From positions 1 through 24,753 of the forward strand of contig JBHIET010000048.1 in assembly GCA_046760785.1 (NCBI GenBank): DNA of 24,753 nucleotides, given 5' to 3'. Under the pieces are notes generated by a model. That model did not search any database. It was not told the DNA's origin and was given only the letters and a program-made list of their open reading frames with translations. The DNA comes from JBHIET01 sp046760785 (GTDB lineage Bacteria; Chloroflexota; Anaerolineae; B4-G1). Both the position numbers and the translations under genes were made by a program. Below are positions 15,127-22,930 of the stretch, piece by piece; the stretch's first letter is position 1, and each line of letters opens with the position of its first letter.

Positions 15127-15551
15127 GTGAACAGCGAGTGGATAGAGAGGCTATCCGGCAGGCGATCATCGAAGAAGCAGAGTATTGGGATAAAACCGAT
15201 ACCGCTGATATGATGGCCCAGGAGACGGAGTGGTTTACCTTCGAGTGGAGCGAGCGCGAGGACCGTTGCGAGCGCTGCGGCGGCGGAATGGATACCCGGC
15301 GGACAGATTTGCCTCTGGCCGGTGGAAGGGTGATCCTGCACGACGTTCCGCACTACGTCTGCCGCACGCCGGGTTGCGGAAACACCCAACTGCCGCACGC
15401 CGTCCAGGAGTTGGCCGACCGGATTGAGGCCCTGGTGCGAGAGATGCTCGTCCAAGAGACGCCAGCCACCCAGCGGACGCCGTCTCCCGAGCCGGCGCTC
15501 GTGCGCGAGGAGTGCCCGCCCTATGGCGAGGAAAACAGCGGAGAGGACTGA
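15123..15551 (+). CDS. YgiT-type zinc-finger protein, probable antitoxin to BrnT
   Basis: A 142-residue acidic protein. Residues about 8-40 (EAIRQAIIEEAEYWDKTDTADM and following) resemble the short segment seen in BrnA/CopG-like antitoxins, the EEAEFWDTHD type. The middle has a C-E-R-C knuckle followed 30-odd residues later by C-R-T-P-G-C, the pattern of YgiT/MqsA N-terminal zinc fingers. The tail is Pro/Glu-rich and probably disordered. No HTH domain of full-length MqsA is evident. I use ATG 15123, overlapping the brnT stop by 4 bp, with GAGG 6 nt upstream; ATG 15117 is in frame but poorly placed. The gene converges on pfkA with a 30-bp gap. Role as antitoxin is inferred from neighbourhood. 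Confidence 0.78.
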   Translation: MSEQRVDREAIRQAIIEEAEYWDKTDTADMMAQETEWFTFEWSEREDRCERCGGGMDTRRTDLPLAGGRVILHDVPHYVCRTPGCGNTQLPHAVQELADRIEALVREMLVQETPATQRTPSPEPALVREECPPYGEENSGED

Positions 15552-15581
15552 AACAGCACGATATGTCCCTCTGTTCCCCCG

Positions 15582-16553
15582 CTACTTCTCCATAATCTCG
15601 GCCAACTGGCACAACTCCCGGCTGATCTGTTTCTCGAAGGCGACCGCCTCCTCCAGGGGCGTCAGTGTGATGGTGCTCTTGACCCATCCAATCATATTGC
15701 CGCCATTCCCAGCGAGCAACTCGCGTACCGCGGCCGCCCCCAGCCGGGCAGCCAGCAGTCGGTCGAAGGCGCTGGCGGACCCACCCCGCTGGACGTGCCC
15801 CAGTTGCGTGACCCGCACCGAAAAGCCCAACTCCTCCTGCCGCTCGCGCAGTTGCCTGGCCAAAGCCTGCGTCCCTGGCTTCCATCCCTCGGCAGTGACG
15901 ATGATGCAGTGTGTTTTGCCCCGAATGTAGGCGTCTTCGATCGTCTGGCAGATCTCCTCAAACGTCGTCTCTACCTCCGGGATGAGCACCAGTTCTGCCC
16001 CACCGGCGATGCCGCTCACCAGCGCCAGGTAGCCTGAGTCGCGTCCCATCGTCTCGATGAGAAAGGCTCGATTGTGGGAGGAAGCCGTATCCTTGATCTT
16101 GTCTATGGCATCCAGGATGGTGTTCAGCGCCGTGTCCACGCCGATGGAAATATCGGTGCCATTGACGTCGTTGTCAATGGTGCTGGGAATGCCAATGGTC
16201 GGGAAGCCCATACGCCACAGCTCCAGTGCACCGCTCATGGAGCCGTTGCCGCCGATGACCACCAGCCCATCTATCCTAAAGCGGTTGAGGCTGCGCAGTG
16301 CCTCTCGCCGTCCCTTGGATTTATAGAACTCGGGACAGCGAGCGGTGCCCAGGATTGTGCCCCCACGCCCGATGATGCCGCCCACCGAGCGGGCGTCCAT
16401 CTCGTCCATTTCGCCGTCTATCAGGCCGGCGTAGCCGCGACGGATGCCCATCACCCCCAACCCCATATGGATTCCCATGCGCACGACAGCGCGGATGCAG
16501 GGGTTGAGGCCAGGGTTATCCCCCCCACTCGTCAGCACACCAATGCGCTTCAT
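15582..16553 (-). CDS. pfkA: 6-phosphofructokinase, ATP-type signature
   Basis: Phosphorylates fructose 6-phosphate to the 1,6-bisphosphate in glycolysis. It has 323 residues, the length of bacterial PfkA (320 in E. coli), and numbering matches closely. TSGGDNPGLN is the N-terminal nucleotide loop. GGNGS (101-105) has Gly at position 104, as in ATP-dependent enzymes, although position 103 is Asn where E. coli has Asp. IPSTIDND has Ser at 124 (Gly in ATP types, Lys in PPi types) and the catalytic base D127. ETMGRDSGY and HVQRGGSAS bind substrate. Gly104 and the absence of Lys124 argue for ATP as donor. GGGGTGAG lies immediately upstream of the ATG. It follows the second phosphofructokinase gene by 25 bp and is probably co-transcribed with it. 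Confidence 0.93.
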   Translation of the reverse strand: MKRIGVLTSGGDNPGLNPCIRAVVRMGIHMGLGVMGIRRGYAGLIDGEMDEMDARSVGGIIGRGGTILGTARCPEFYKSKGRREALRSLNRFRIDGLVVIGGNGSMSGALELWRMGFPTIGIPSTIDNDVNGTDISIGVDTALNTILDAIDKIKDTASSHNRAFLIETMGRDSGYLALVSGIAGGAELVLIPEVETTFEEICQTIEDAYIRGKTHCIIVTAEGWKPGTQALARQLRERQEELGFSVRVTQLGHVQRGGSASAFDRLLAARLGAAAVRELLAGNGGNMIGWVKSTITLTPLEEAVAFEKQISRELCQLAEIMEK

Positions 16554-16578
16554 CTCACCCCCCCCCGGCCACCAGCAT

Positions 16579-17733
16579 CTAGTACAGGAACATCGGCTTA
16601 CTGAGCGCGTGCCACACCTTGGGCCGGTAGTTATCCACGTCGTAGAGCGCCCGCACGTCCACGTGCTTGACCCCCAGCGTGGGTGATTCGGCCGAGACGT
16701 CGGTATAGCGTCCGTCCCGCAGCGCCACCATGCGCCCGAGCTTGCCGATGGCGAGCAGGTCTAACGCCGTGTTGGCATAGTTGACGGCTACCATGATGTC
16801 CAGCGCGTCCGGCGCACCTGAGCGCATCAAGTAGGCCAATTCCTGGCACAACGTTCTCACGCCTGTGATCCGCTCCAGCTTCTCCGCCGTGACCGCACCG
16901 ATGCCGCCCAGTTTCTTGTGGCCGTACGGGTCGGCCACACCGGTCCGAATGACTTCCTTACCGACCTCGTGGGCACCCTCCGAAACGGTCATCATGGCAT
17001 AATGGCTGGGGTTGGTTTGCCTGTCCTGGATTAACAGGTCGGCCAGCTTCTCGACGTCGAAGGGGACCTCAGAGATGACGGCCCGATCCACGCCTGACAG
17101 GTAGGCCGAGATCAGCGAGGTCTCACCGGAATGCCGCCCAAACAACTCGACTACGCCGATGCGCTCGTGGGAACCGGCCGTGGAGCGCAATTGGTGGATA
17201 TACTCCACGCTCCGTGTGACGGCGGTGGAGAAGCCAATGCAGAAATCGGTGCCGAAGACGTCGTTGTCCATCGTCTTGGGGATGCTGATGATGGGAAACC
17301 CCTCACGGTGGATGCGGGCTGCATACCCCAGCGTATCCTCCCCTCCAATGGGAATCAATACGTCAATCTTGAGATGCTCCAGCGCTCTCAACACGTGACC
17401 CGTGAAGTCAAGCGTCTGGTCATTATCCAATTCCCCTTCGGGACGCAGAAAATCCGGCACTTGCGAGGGGCGCGCGCGGCCGGGATTGGTGCGCGAGGTG
17501 TGCAGAAAGGTGCCGCCGAAGCGATCTATGCTGCGCACCATGAGTTTATTGAGCGGCAAGATGCACTCCTCGTGCGTGGCAGGATCGTCGGGGTTGTAGA
17601 AGAGAAGGCCGCGCCAGCCCCGACGGATGCCGATAACTTCGTGGCTCTCATCAATGGCGCGGTAAACCAGTGCCTTGATGCAAGGATTCAGTCCGGGAAC
17701 GTCGCCCCCTCCCGTCAAAACGCCAATTCTCAT
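16579..17733 (-). CDS. 6-phosphofructokinase family protein, PPi-type signature
   Basis: A 384-residue phosphofructokinase. LTGGGDVPGLN opens the protein. GGEDT (130-134) has Asp133 at the position equivalent to E. coli Gly104, and IPKTMDND has Lys153 at the position equivalent to 124. Asp plus Lys at these two sites is the established signature of pyrophosphate-dependent phosphofructokinase, as in the Amycolatopsis methanolica type, where related actinobacterial ATP enzymes read GGEGT. The catalytic base is D156. ELFGRHSG replaces the usual MGR-containing loop. I start at ATG 17733, with GGAGGG about 9 nt upstream; the frame continues to 17796 but that part carries no family sequence. It lies 141 bp after dnaE and 25 bp before the second pfk gene. 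The donor assignment is from residues only. Confidence 0.9.
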   Translation of the reverse strand: MRIGVLTGGGDVPGLNPCIKALVYRAIDESHEVIGIRRGWRGLLFYNPDDPATHEECILPLNKLMVRSIDRFGGTFLHTSRTNPGRARPSQVPDFLRPEGELDNDQTLDFTGHVLRALEHLKIDVLIPIGGEDTLGYAARIHREGFPIISIPKTMDNDVFGTDFCIGFSTAVTRSVEYIHQLRSTAGSHERIGVVELFGRHSGETSLISAYLSGVDRAVISEVPFDVEKLADLLIQDRQTNPSHYAMMTVSEGAHEVGKEVIRTGVADPYGHKKLGGIGAVTAEKLERITGVRTLCQELAYLMRSGAPDALDIMVAVNYANTALDLLAIGKLGRMVALRDGRYTDVSAESPTLGVKHVDVRALYDVDNYRPKVWHALSKPMFLY

Positions 17734-17874
17734 TTCTTCTTTCCCTCCATAGACGAAATCTCCGTCACGCCGGTCACCTGCCACCAGTACCAGCACCGGC
17801 TCCCCGCTGCAACTCTACGATGCTGATGTCCAGAGCAGCTGCTTTCAGAGCGGCCTGCACACGCACCGGCCCCT

Positions 17875-20800
17875 TTACCGTCCCGCCTCCACCTGCACCG
17901 CCTCCGCCCCGACGATAGCGGCCAGTTCCCGCGCCAGTTCTGGGCAGTAGCGCGTTGTGTCGTTTGGGAACGCCAACTCGACTGGCTTGCCCGCGCCGCC
18001 GACCAGGTGAATGATAAAGCGGTCCTGGCCAGGGTTCCCCACCAGCAGGCTGTGAACCCGGCGTAGCGTCTGCACGTCCTGCGCTTGCTCCCCACTGCGA
18101 GTCAGCGTTACGCGGATAGTGTGCATCGGGGGAGACGGGGGCAGTGGCGGCACGGCCACCTGCGGATGATCCCGCTTGGAGGGAACAGTCGCCTCGTCAG
18201 AGGTTTTGACCCAGCCGCACAGTAGGCTCGGCGTGTCCCGTCGCCCGAGGTCCACTTTGCCACCCACTACCAGGATGCGCTCCGGCTGCCAGAGAGGTTT
18301 CGTCCTGCTCCACACTCGAGGGAAGACGACGACGTCACAGGTGCCCTGCAAATCCTCCAGGGTCACAAAAGCCATCTCGTCTCCCTTCTTCGTCGTGTGG
18401 CGACGAACCCGCTGTACCATCCCGACGACGACCACCTGCTGTCCGTTCATGTCTGCGCTCAACGTGCTGGCATAAGCGGTTACGACGTCTTGCAGTCCAA
18501 CCAGGGCCTGCGTCAACGGGTGCTCGGAGATGTACACGCCGACCAATTCCTTTTCCCAGGCCAGGATCTCCTTCTGCGGCACTTCGGGAGTCCTGGAGAG
18601 CGGAGGCAGCAGTGACTCCTCGGCTGCCAGGCGCACGCCGGTGGCCTCGCCAAACAGGCTTATCTGCCCCACGTCCCGGGCGTGGTGCAGGTTGGCGCTC
18701 AGCCCGACGATGCGGTCCGCGATAGGGAGAAGCTGCGAGCGCGTGCCGAAGGGCCGCAATGCCCCCACCTTGATCAAGCTTTCCAGCGCCCGCCGGTTGA
18801 CGCGCCGCAGATCCACGCGGCGGCAGAAATCGTCCAGGTCGCGGAAGGGACCGCCTGCCTGGCGGGCGGTCAGGATTGTCTCAAGCGGTCCTTCGCCGAC
18901 ATTTTTGATGGCTCCCATTCCAAAGCGGATCGCTGGCAGCCCATCGGTCCGTTCCTCGATGGTGAAATCCAAGCTGGAGCAGTTGACGTCGGGGGGGAGC
19001 ACCTCTATTCCCATACGGCGACACTCGGCGATAAGGAGGCCGACCTTCTCGGTGTTGTTCCGCTCGACGCTGAGTAGCGCGGCCATGTATTCAACCGGAT
19101 ACTTGGCCTTGAGGTAGGCGGTCTGGCAGGTGAGGACGGCGTAGTCGGCCCCGTGCGCCTTGTTGAAGCCGTATCGTGCAAAGAATTCAATGTCGTCGAA
19201 GATCGCCTCAGCCGTCCCAGGGGGCAGGCCGCCGTGCTCCACCGCTCCCTTGACGAAAGAGGCCCGGTGTTTGAGCAACTCAGCCCGCTTCTTCTTGCCT
19301 ACCGCGCGCCTGACCAGGTCAGCGTCGAGTGCAGAATAGCCAGCGACATCTGTCAGAATGCGTATAATCTGCTCCTGGTAGACGATCGTGGCGTAGGTCT
19401 CTCTTAGAATCGGCTCCAGGCTGGGATGACGGTACTCGATCGGCTTGCGGCCATGCATACGGTCAATGTAATCATCAATGTGCTCCATCGGGCCGGGGCG
19501 GAAGAGGCTGATAGTGGCAATGATGTGATCGAACTGAGTGGGTTGCATCTTCATCAGCACACGCCGCATACCTTGTCCCTCCACCTGGAAAACGCCCATC
19601 ACATCTCCTCGCGAGAGCAGGTCGTAGATACACTGATCGTCGGTAGGAGTGTTGTCCAGGTTCAGATTCACGCCGTGTCGCTGGCGGATCAGTTCGCAAG
19701 CGCGGCGCATGATGGTGAGGGTGGAGAGGCCCAGGAAGTCAATCTTGAGCAGTCCCAGTTCCTCCAGTTCCTCCATCGCGTACTGGGTGACAACGCCGAT
19801 CTCGCCAGTTTCGCCGCTGCGGGTGGGCCGGTTCAGCGGGGTATACTCGATCAACGGCACATCGGAGACGATGACGCCAGCGGCGTGGGTGCTGGCGTGG
19901 CGCACGTTTCCCTCCACGCCCCGGGCGGTATCTATCAGCCGCCGGACGTGCTCCTGCGTCTCGTATTGCTCCCTCAGTTCAGGCACTTCCTGTAACGCAC
20001 GATCCAATTTGACTTTGGGGCCGAATGGCACCAGGCGGGCAATGCGGTCCACCTCCGGCAGCGGATAGTCGAGTGCCCGTCCCACGTCGCGGATGGCCGC
20101 CTTGGCCCCCATCGTACCGAAGGTGATGATCTGGGCCACCTGCTCCTGCCCATACTTCTCGATGGTGTAGCGGATCAGTTGGTCTCGCTGATCGTCAGGA
20201 TAGTCCAGGTCAATATCAGGCATGGTCACGCGGCCCAGGTTGAGGAAGCGCTCGAAAATCAGGCCGTGCTGCAGTGGCTCCAAATTTGTAATACCCAGGC
20301 TGTAAGCGACGATGGAACTGGCGCCCGACCCGCGCACGTTCCACCAGATGTCTTGTTCCCGGGCAAAGCGGCACAGGTCCCAGACAATGAGGAAGTAGGT
20401 GTCAAAGCCCATGCGATGGATGATGTCCAGTTCGTAGTCGAGCCGCTCGCCAATCGGCGGGGTGATGACCGCGTATCGCTGCTGTAATCCCTCCTCGCAC
20501 AGGTGGCGCAGGTAAGACTGGGCGTCGTATCCTTCTGGCACCTGGAAGTTAGGCAGGCGATAGCGGCCGAACTCCAGTTCCAGGTCGCACATCTCCGCGA
20601 TGCGCAGTGTGTTCGTCAGCGCCTGGGGCACTTCGGGGAAGAGCGCCGCCATCTCCTCGGCGTTCTTGAGGTAATAGCTATCGCCATCCATGCGCAGCCG
20701 AGCCGGCTCGTTGATGGTCTTGCCGGTCTGGATGCACAGCAGCACGTCGTGAATAGGAGCCTCCTCACGGCGGGTGTAGTGCACGTCGTTGGTGGCGACC

Positions 20801-21399
20801 AATGGCAGGTCAAACTCGCGGGCGAAACCGATCAGTTGGCGGTTGACCTGCACCATTTCAGGGATGCCGTGCTCCTGGAGTTCCAGGTAGTACCGGCCCG
20901 GAAAGACGTCGCGGTACCAGGCGATGGCATGGCGCACCTCGTCGAGTCGGCCGTTCTGGATCAGACGGGAGACCTCGGAGGAGCCACAGCCAGAGAGGAC
21001 AATAAGCCCATCGGCGTGCTCGGCCAGTACCTCTTTATCAATGCGCGGCTTGTAGTAAAAGCCTTCTAGTTGGGCGATGGTCGCCAACTGCATCAGGTTG
21101 CGGTAGCCAGTGTCATTCTGGGCCAGGAGCAGAAGGTGATGGGACTTCCGGTCGAAGCTCGCGTCCCGGTCGCGGCGACCTCGAGGGGCTACGTAAGCCT
21201 CCATACCGACGATCGGCTTGATGCCGGCCTTGTTGCACGCCTTGTAGAACTGGATCACGCCGTACATCGCGCCGTGGTCGGCGAGGGCCAACGCCGGCAT
21301 GCCAAGTTCGGCGGCGCGCTCGGCCAGTTCCTGGCAACTGCTGAGACCATCGAGGAGCGAATACTCGCTATGCACGTGGAGGTGGACGAACTGGGCCAT
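17875..21399 (-). CDS. dnaE: DNA polymerase III alpha subunit
   Basis: Replicative polymerase catalytic subunit, 1174 residues (E. coli 1160). The N-terminal PHP domain begins HLHVHSEYSLLDG, with ADHGAMYG near residue 40; most PHP metal ligands appear intact. The polymerase core has PDIDLDYPDD with D395 and D397, and LKIDFLGL with D554. These correspond to E. coli D401, D403 and D555. The fingers stretch (GTMGAKAAIRDVGRAL), a tandem helix-hairpin-helix region and a C-terminal OB domain (VVVVGMVQRVRRH...KGDEMAFVTLED) follow, so this is the DnaE1 type and not PolC. No intein is present. The ATG at 21399 has no ribosome-binding site and sits just downstream of a TATAAT on the same strand, which suggests a leaderless message. 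Confidence 0.97.
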   Translation of the reverse strand: MAQFVHLHVHSEYSLLDGLSSCQELAERAAELGMPALALADHGAMYGVIQFYKACNKAGIKPIVGMEAYVAPRGRRDRDASFDRKSHHLLLLAQNDTGYRNLMQLATIAQLEGFYYKPRIDKEVLAEHADGLIVLSGCGSSEVSRLIQNGRLDEVRHAIAWYRDVFPGRYYLELQEHGIPEMVQVNRQLIGFAREFDLPLVATNDVHYTRREEAPIHDVLLCIQTGKTINEPARLRMDGDSYYLKNAEEMAALFPEVPQALTNTLRIAEMCDLELEFGRYRLPNFQVPEGYDAQSYLRHLCEEGLQQRYAVITPPIGERLDYELDIIHRMGFDTYFLIVWDLCRFAREQDIWWNVRGSGASSIVAYSLGITNLEPLQHGLIFERFLNLGRVTMPDIDLDYPDDQRDQLIRYTIEKYGQEQVAQIITFGTMGAKAAIRDVGRALDYPLPEVDRIARLVPFGPKVKLDRALQEVPELREQYETQEHVRRLIDTARGVEGNVRHASTHAAGVIVSDVPLIEYTPLNRPTRSGETGEIGVVTQYAMEELEELGLLKIDFLGLSTLTIMRRACELIRQRHGVNLNLDNTPTDDQCIYDLLSRGDVMGVFQVEGQGMRRVLMKMQPTQFDHIIATISLFRPGPMEHIDDYIDRMHGRKPIEYRHPSLEPILRETYATIVYQEQIIRILTDVAGYSALDADLVRRAVGKKKRAELLKHRASFVKGAVEHGGLPPGTAEAIFDDIEFFARYGFNKAHGADYAVLTCQTAYLKAKYPVEYMAALLSVERNNTEKVGLLIAECRRMGIEVLPPDVNCSSLDFTIEERTDGLPAIRFGMGAIKNVGEGPLETILTARQAGGPFRDLDDFCRRVDLRRVNRRALESLIKVGALRPFGTRSQLLPIADRIVGLSANLHHARDVGQISLFGEATGVRLAAEESLLPPLSRTPEVPQKEILAWEKELVGVYISEHPLTQALVGLQDVVTAYASTLSADMNGQQVVVVGMVQRVRRHTTKKGDEMAFVTLEDLQGTCDVVVFPRVWSRTKPLWQPERILVVGGKVDLGRRDTPSLLCGWVKTSDEATVPSKRDHPQVAVPPLPPSPPMHTIRVTLTRSGEQAQDVQTLRRVHSLLVGNPGQDRFIIHLVGGAGKPVELAFPNDTTRYCPELARELAAIVGAEAVQVEAGR

Positions 21400-21407
21400 C
21401 GGCGTGC

Positions 21408-21413
21408 ATTATA
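21408..21413 (-). promoter_or_regulatory. -10 box close upstream of dnaE
   Basis: Read on the minus strand, GTATAATG contains a consensus TATAAT 8 nt before the dnaE ATG. A start site 6-7 nt downstream of the box would fall at about 21401, giving a leader of two or three bases or none. No matching -35 hexamer is visible; the expected zone lies in the TTGGTAGATTGG repeat. Confidence 0.5.
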
Positions 21414-21422
21414 CCACAGGGG

Positions 21423-21465
21423 TTGGTAGATTGGTAGTTGGTAGATTGGTGGGCTGGTGGATTGG
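21423..21465. repeat. Short tandem repeat TTGGTAGATTGGT
   Basis: The 13-bp unit TTGGTAGATTGGT occurs perfectly at 21423-21435 and 21438-21450, a period of 15 bp. It then decays into GGGCTGGTGGATTGG. It lies between the dnaE start and the rimO end and is probably a slipped-strand or dispersed intergenic repeat. The rest of the 108-bp gap is featureless. Confidence 0.65.
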
Positions 21466-21507
21466 CAAACTGAGCTGAGCTTTGATGGCTTGAGTGTGCA
21501 GCAGCCT

Positions 21508-22875
21508 TTACCTCTGGGGTGCGCAGGGGGTCACAGGGGAGCCGACGAGATCGTATTCCAGCGCGGCGGTGATGCGCACGGGAACGATCTCCCCGACCGG
21601 CAGGTCCGCCCGCACCAGCACCAGGCCGTCAATCTCGGGAGCGTCGCGGTATGAGCGCCCCACGCTCACTCCGTCCCCCTGCCCCTCGATCAGCACGTCC
21701 AGCGTCCGCCCCACCAGCGCCTGGTTCTTCGCCAGGGAGATGGGTTGTTGGATCTCCATCAGTCGCTCGCGCCGCCGCTCCTTCACTTCCGGAGGCACAT
21801 CGTCATCCAATCTGGCAGCCGACGTGCCCCCCTCGTGGGAGTAGACGAAGACTCCCACGCGGTCGAACTCCATCTTGGCCACGAAGTCCAGCAGCGTCTG
21901 GAACTCCGCCTCGGTCTCGCCGGGGAAACCCACCAGGAAGGTGGTGCGGATGGCGATCTGGGGCATCGCCGCCCGCAGCCGCTCCACGGTGCGGCGCACC
22001 CCCTCGACGTCGGCCGGGCGGCGCATGCGGCGCAGCACGTCAGGATGGGCGTGCTGGAGGGGGATGTCGAGGTAAGGCAGGATTTGTGGATGGCGGGCCA
22101 GCGTCTCAATCAGCCGCTCCGTGACCCTGCCGGGGTAGGCATACATCAGACGTATCCACCTCACCTGCGGCACCGCCGCGACCACCCGCTCCAGCAAGTC
22201 CGCTAACCCCTCCCGCATCCCCAGGTCATGCCCGTAGTCGGTGGTGTCCTGCGCGATGAGGACAATCTCCTGCACTCCCTGGTCGGCCAGCCACCCAGCA
22301 TCGGCCAGGATGGCCTGGGGCGGGCGGCTCACACCAGGCCCCTTGATAAGCGGGATGGCGCAGAAGGCACAGGAACGGCGGCAGCCGTCGGCGAGCTTGA
22401 GGTAGGCGCTGGCCCCCTGCACTGCCACGCGGGGCACATCCGGCATGGCCCCGCCCCGGCCCCCTGCGACTCCGGTCAGGGCAGGCTCCCCCACAAGGGG
22501 AGGGAGAGGCGTGGGGGAGGTCTCCAACCGCTCGACGAGGCTCACGATGTCCGTCCAGCGGCGCGTGCCGATAAGGCCATCAATGCCGGGCACGGCCTCG
22601 GCCAGTTCGTGAGGGCAACGCTGCGAGTAGCACCCTGCGGCAACGATCCGTTGGCCGGGCTGCCTGGTCTCCACCAGTTCCCGCAACACGTCGAGCGACT
22701 CCTCTCGTGCCGGCGCGATGAACCCACAGGTGTTGACGATGAGCAGGTCAGCCTCTTCAGGGGTAGGGACGGCAGCATAGCCAGCACGCTGTAGCAGCGT
22801 CGTTATCCCCGCACTGTCCACCAGGTTCTTGGGGCAACCGGAGGAGATGAGGTGGAAACGTCGCAACTCACTCAT
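21508..22875 (-). CDS. rimO: Ribosomal protein S12 methylthiotransferase RimO
   Basis: Radical-SAM enzyme that methylthiolates an aspartate of ribosomal protein S12. It has 455 residues (E. coli 441). The N-terminal UPF0004 domain starts ISSGCPKNLVDS, the RimO form of this motif, with auxiliary-cluster cysteines C14, C50 and C82. The radical-SAM motif is C165-RRS-C169-AF-C172. The C-terminal TRAM-like domain ends near residue 450. I start at ATG 22875; the open frame continues 64 codons upstream into the repeat and the RodZ-like gene without family sequence. No clear ribosome-binding site precedes this ATG. Residues about 119-146 are an atypical Pro/Gly-rich loop encoded by an intergenic-type repeat (see the repeat entry). 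Confidence 0.95.
   Translation of the reverse strand: MSELRRFHLISSGCPKNLVDSAGITTLLQRAGYAAVPTPEEADLLIVNTCGFIAPAREESLDVLRELVETRQPGQRIVAAGCYSQRCPHELAEAVPGIDGLIGTRRWTDIVSLVERLETSPTPLPPLVGEPALTGVAGGRGGAMPDVPRVAVQGASAYLKLADGCRRSCAFCAIPLIKGPGVSRPPQAILADAGWLADQGVQEIVLIAQDTTDYGHDLGMREGLADLLERVVAAVPQVRWIRLMYAYPGRVTERLIETLARHPQILPYLDIPLQHAHPDVLRRMRRPADVEGVRRTVERLRAAMPQIAIRTTFLVGFPGETEAEFQTLLDFVAKMEFDRVGVFVYSHEGGTSAARLDDDVPPEVKERRRERLMEIQQPISLAKNQALVGRTLDVLIEGQGDGVSVGRSYRDAPEIDGLVLVRADLPVGEIVPVRITAALEYDLVGSPVTPCAPQR
22438..22521 (-). repeat. In-frame GC-rich repeat element inside rimO
   Basis: This segment encodes residues about 119-146, including TPLPPLVGEPALTG and a Gly/Arg/Ala run. It contains a perfect stem CTCCCC/GGGGAG (22486-22491 with 22497-22502, 5-nt loop). 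Its composition, runs of C and G with CCCTCCCCTTGTGGGGGAG, is that of dispersed intergenic palindromes. It lies between the UPF0004 and radical-SAM domains, where RimO normally has a short linker. The frame is kept. Confidence 0.5.
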
Positions 22876-22903
22876 AACAATCGAGGCGAAAAGAGCAGCC
22901 CGC

Positions 22904-22930
22904 CAGGGCGACCGCAAGGGTTCGCCCCTA
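22904..22930. repeat. Palindromic intergenic element between the RodZ-like gene and rimO
   Basis: GGGCGA (22906-22911) pairs with TCGCCC (22922-22927), extended inward by CC/GG around a bulged T with a GCAAG loop. The unit resembles a dispersed GGGCGACC...GGTCGCCC intergenic repeat. It ends right at the stop of the RodZ-like gene, so it could slow transcription toward rimO. There is no T-run, so a classical terminator is not supported. Confidence 0.5.

Noticed and set aside
15123..15551. MqsA antitoxin of an MqsRA system
   Set aside because: The zinc finger fits, but no MqsA-type HTH domain is evident and the overlapping neighbour is BrnT-like, not MqsR.
17734..17796. 21-codon upstream extension of the PPi-type phosphofructokinase
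   Set aside because: ATG 17733 has GGAGGG upstream and begins the conserved MRIGVLTGGGD; the added codons match no family sequence.
21423..21465. Possible CRISPR-like array
   Set aside because: The units are 13 bp with a 2-bp gap, there are only two perfect copies and no spacers or cas genes. It is a simple tandem repeat.
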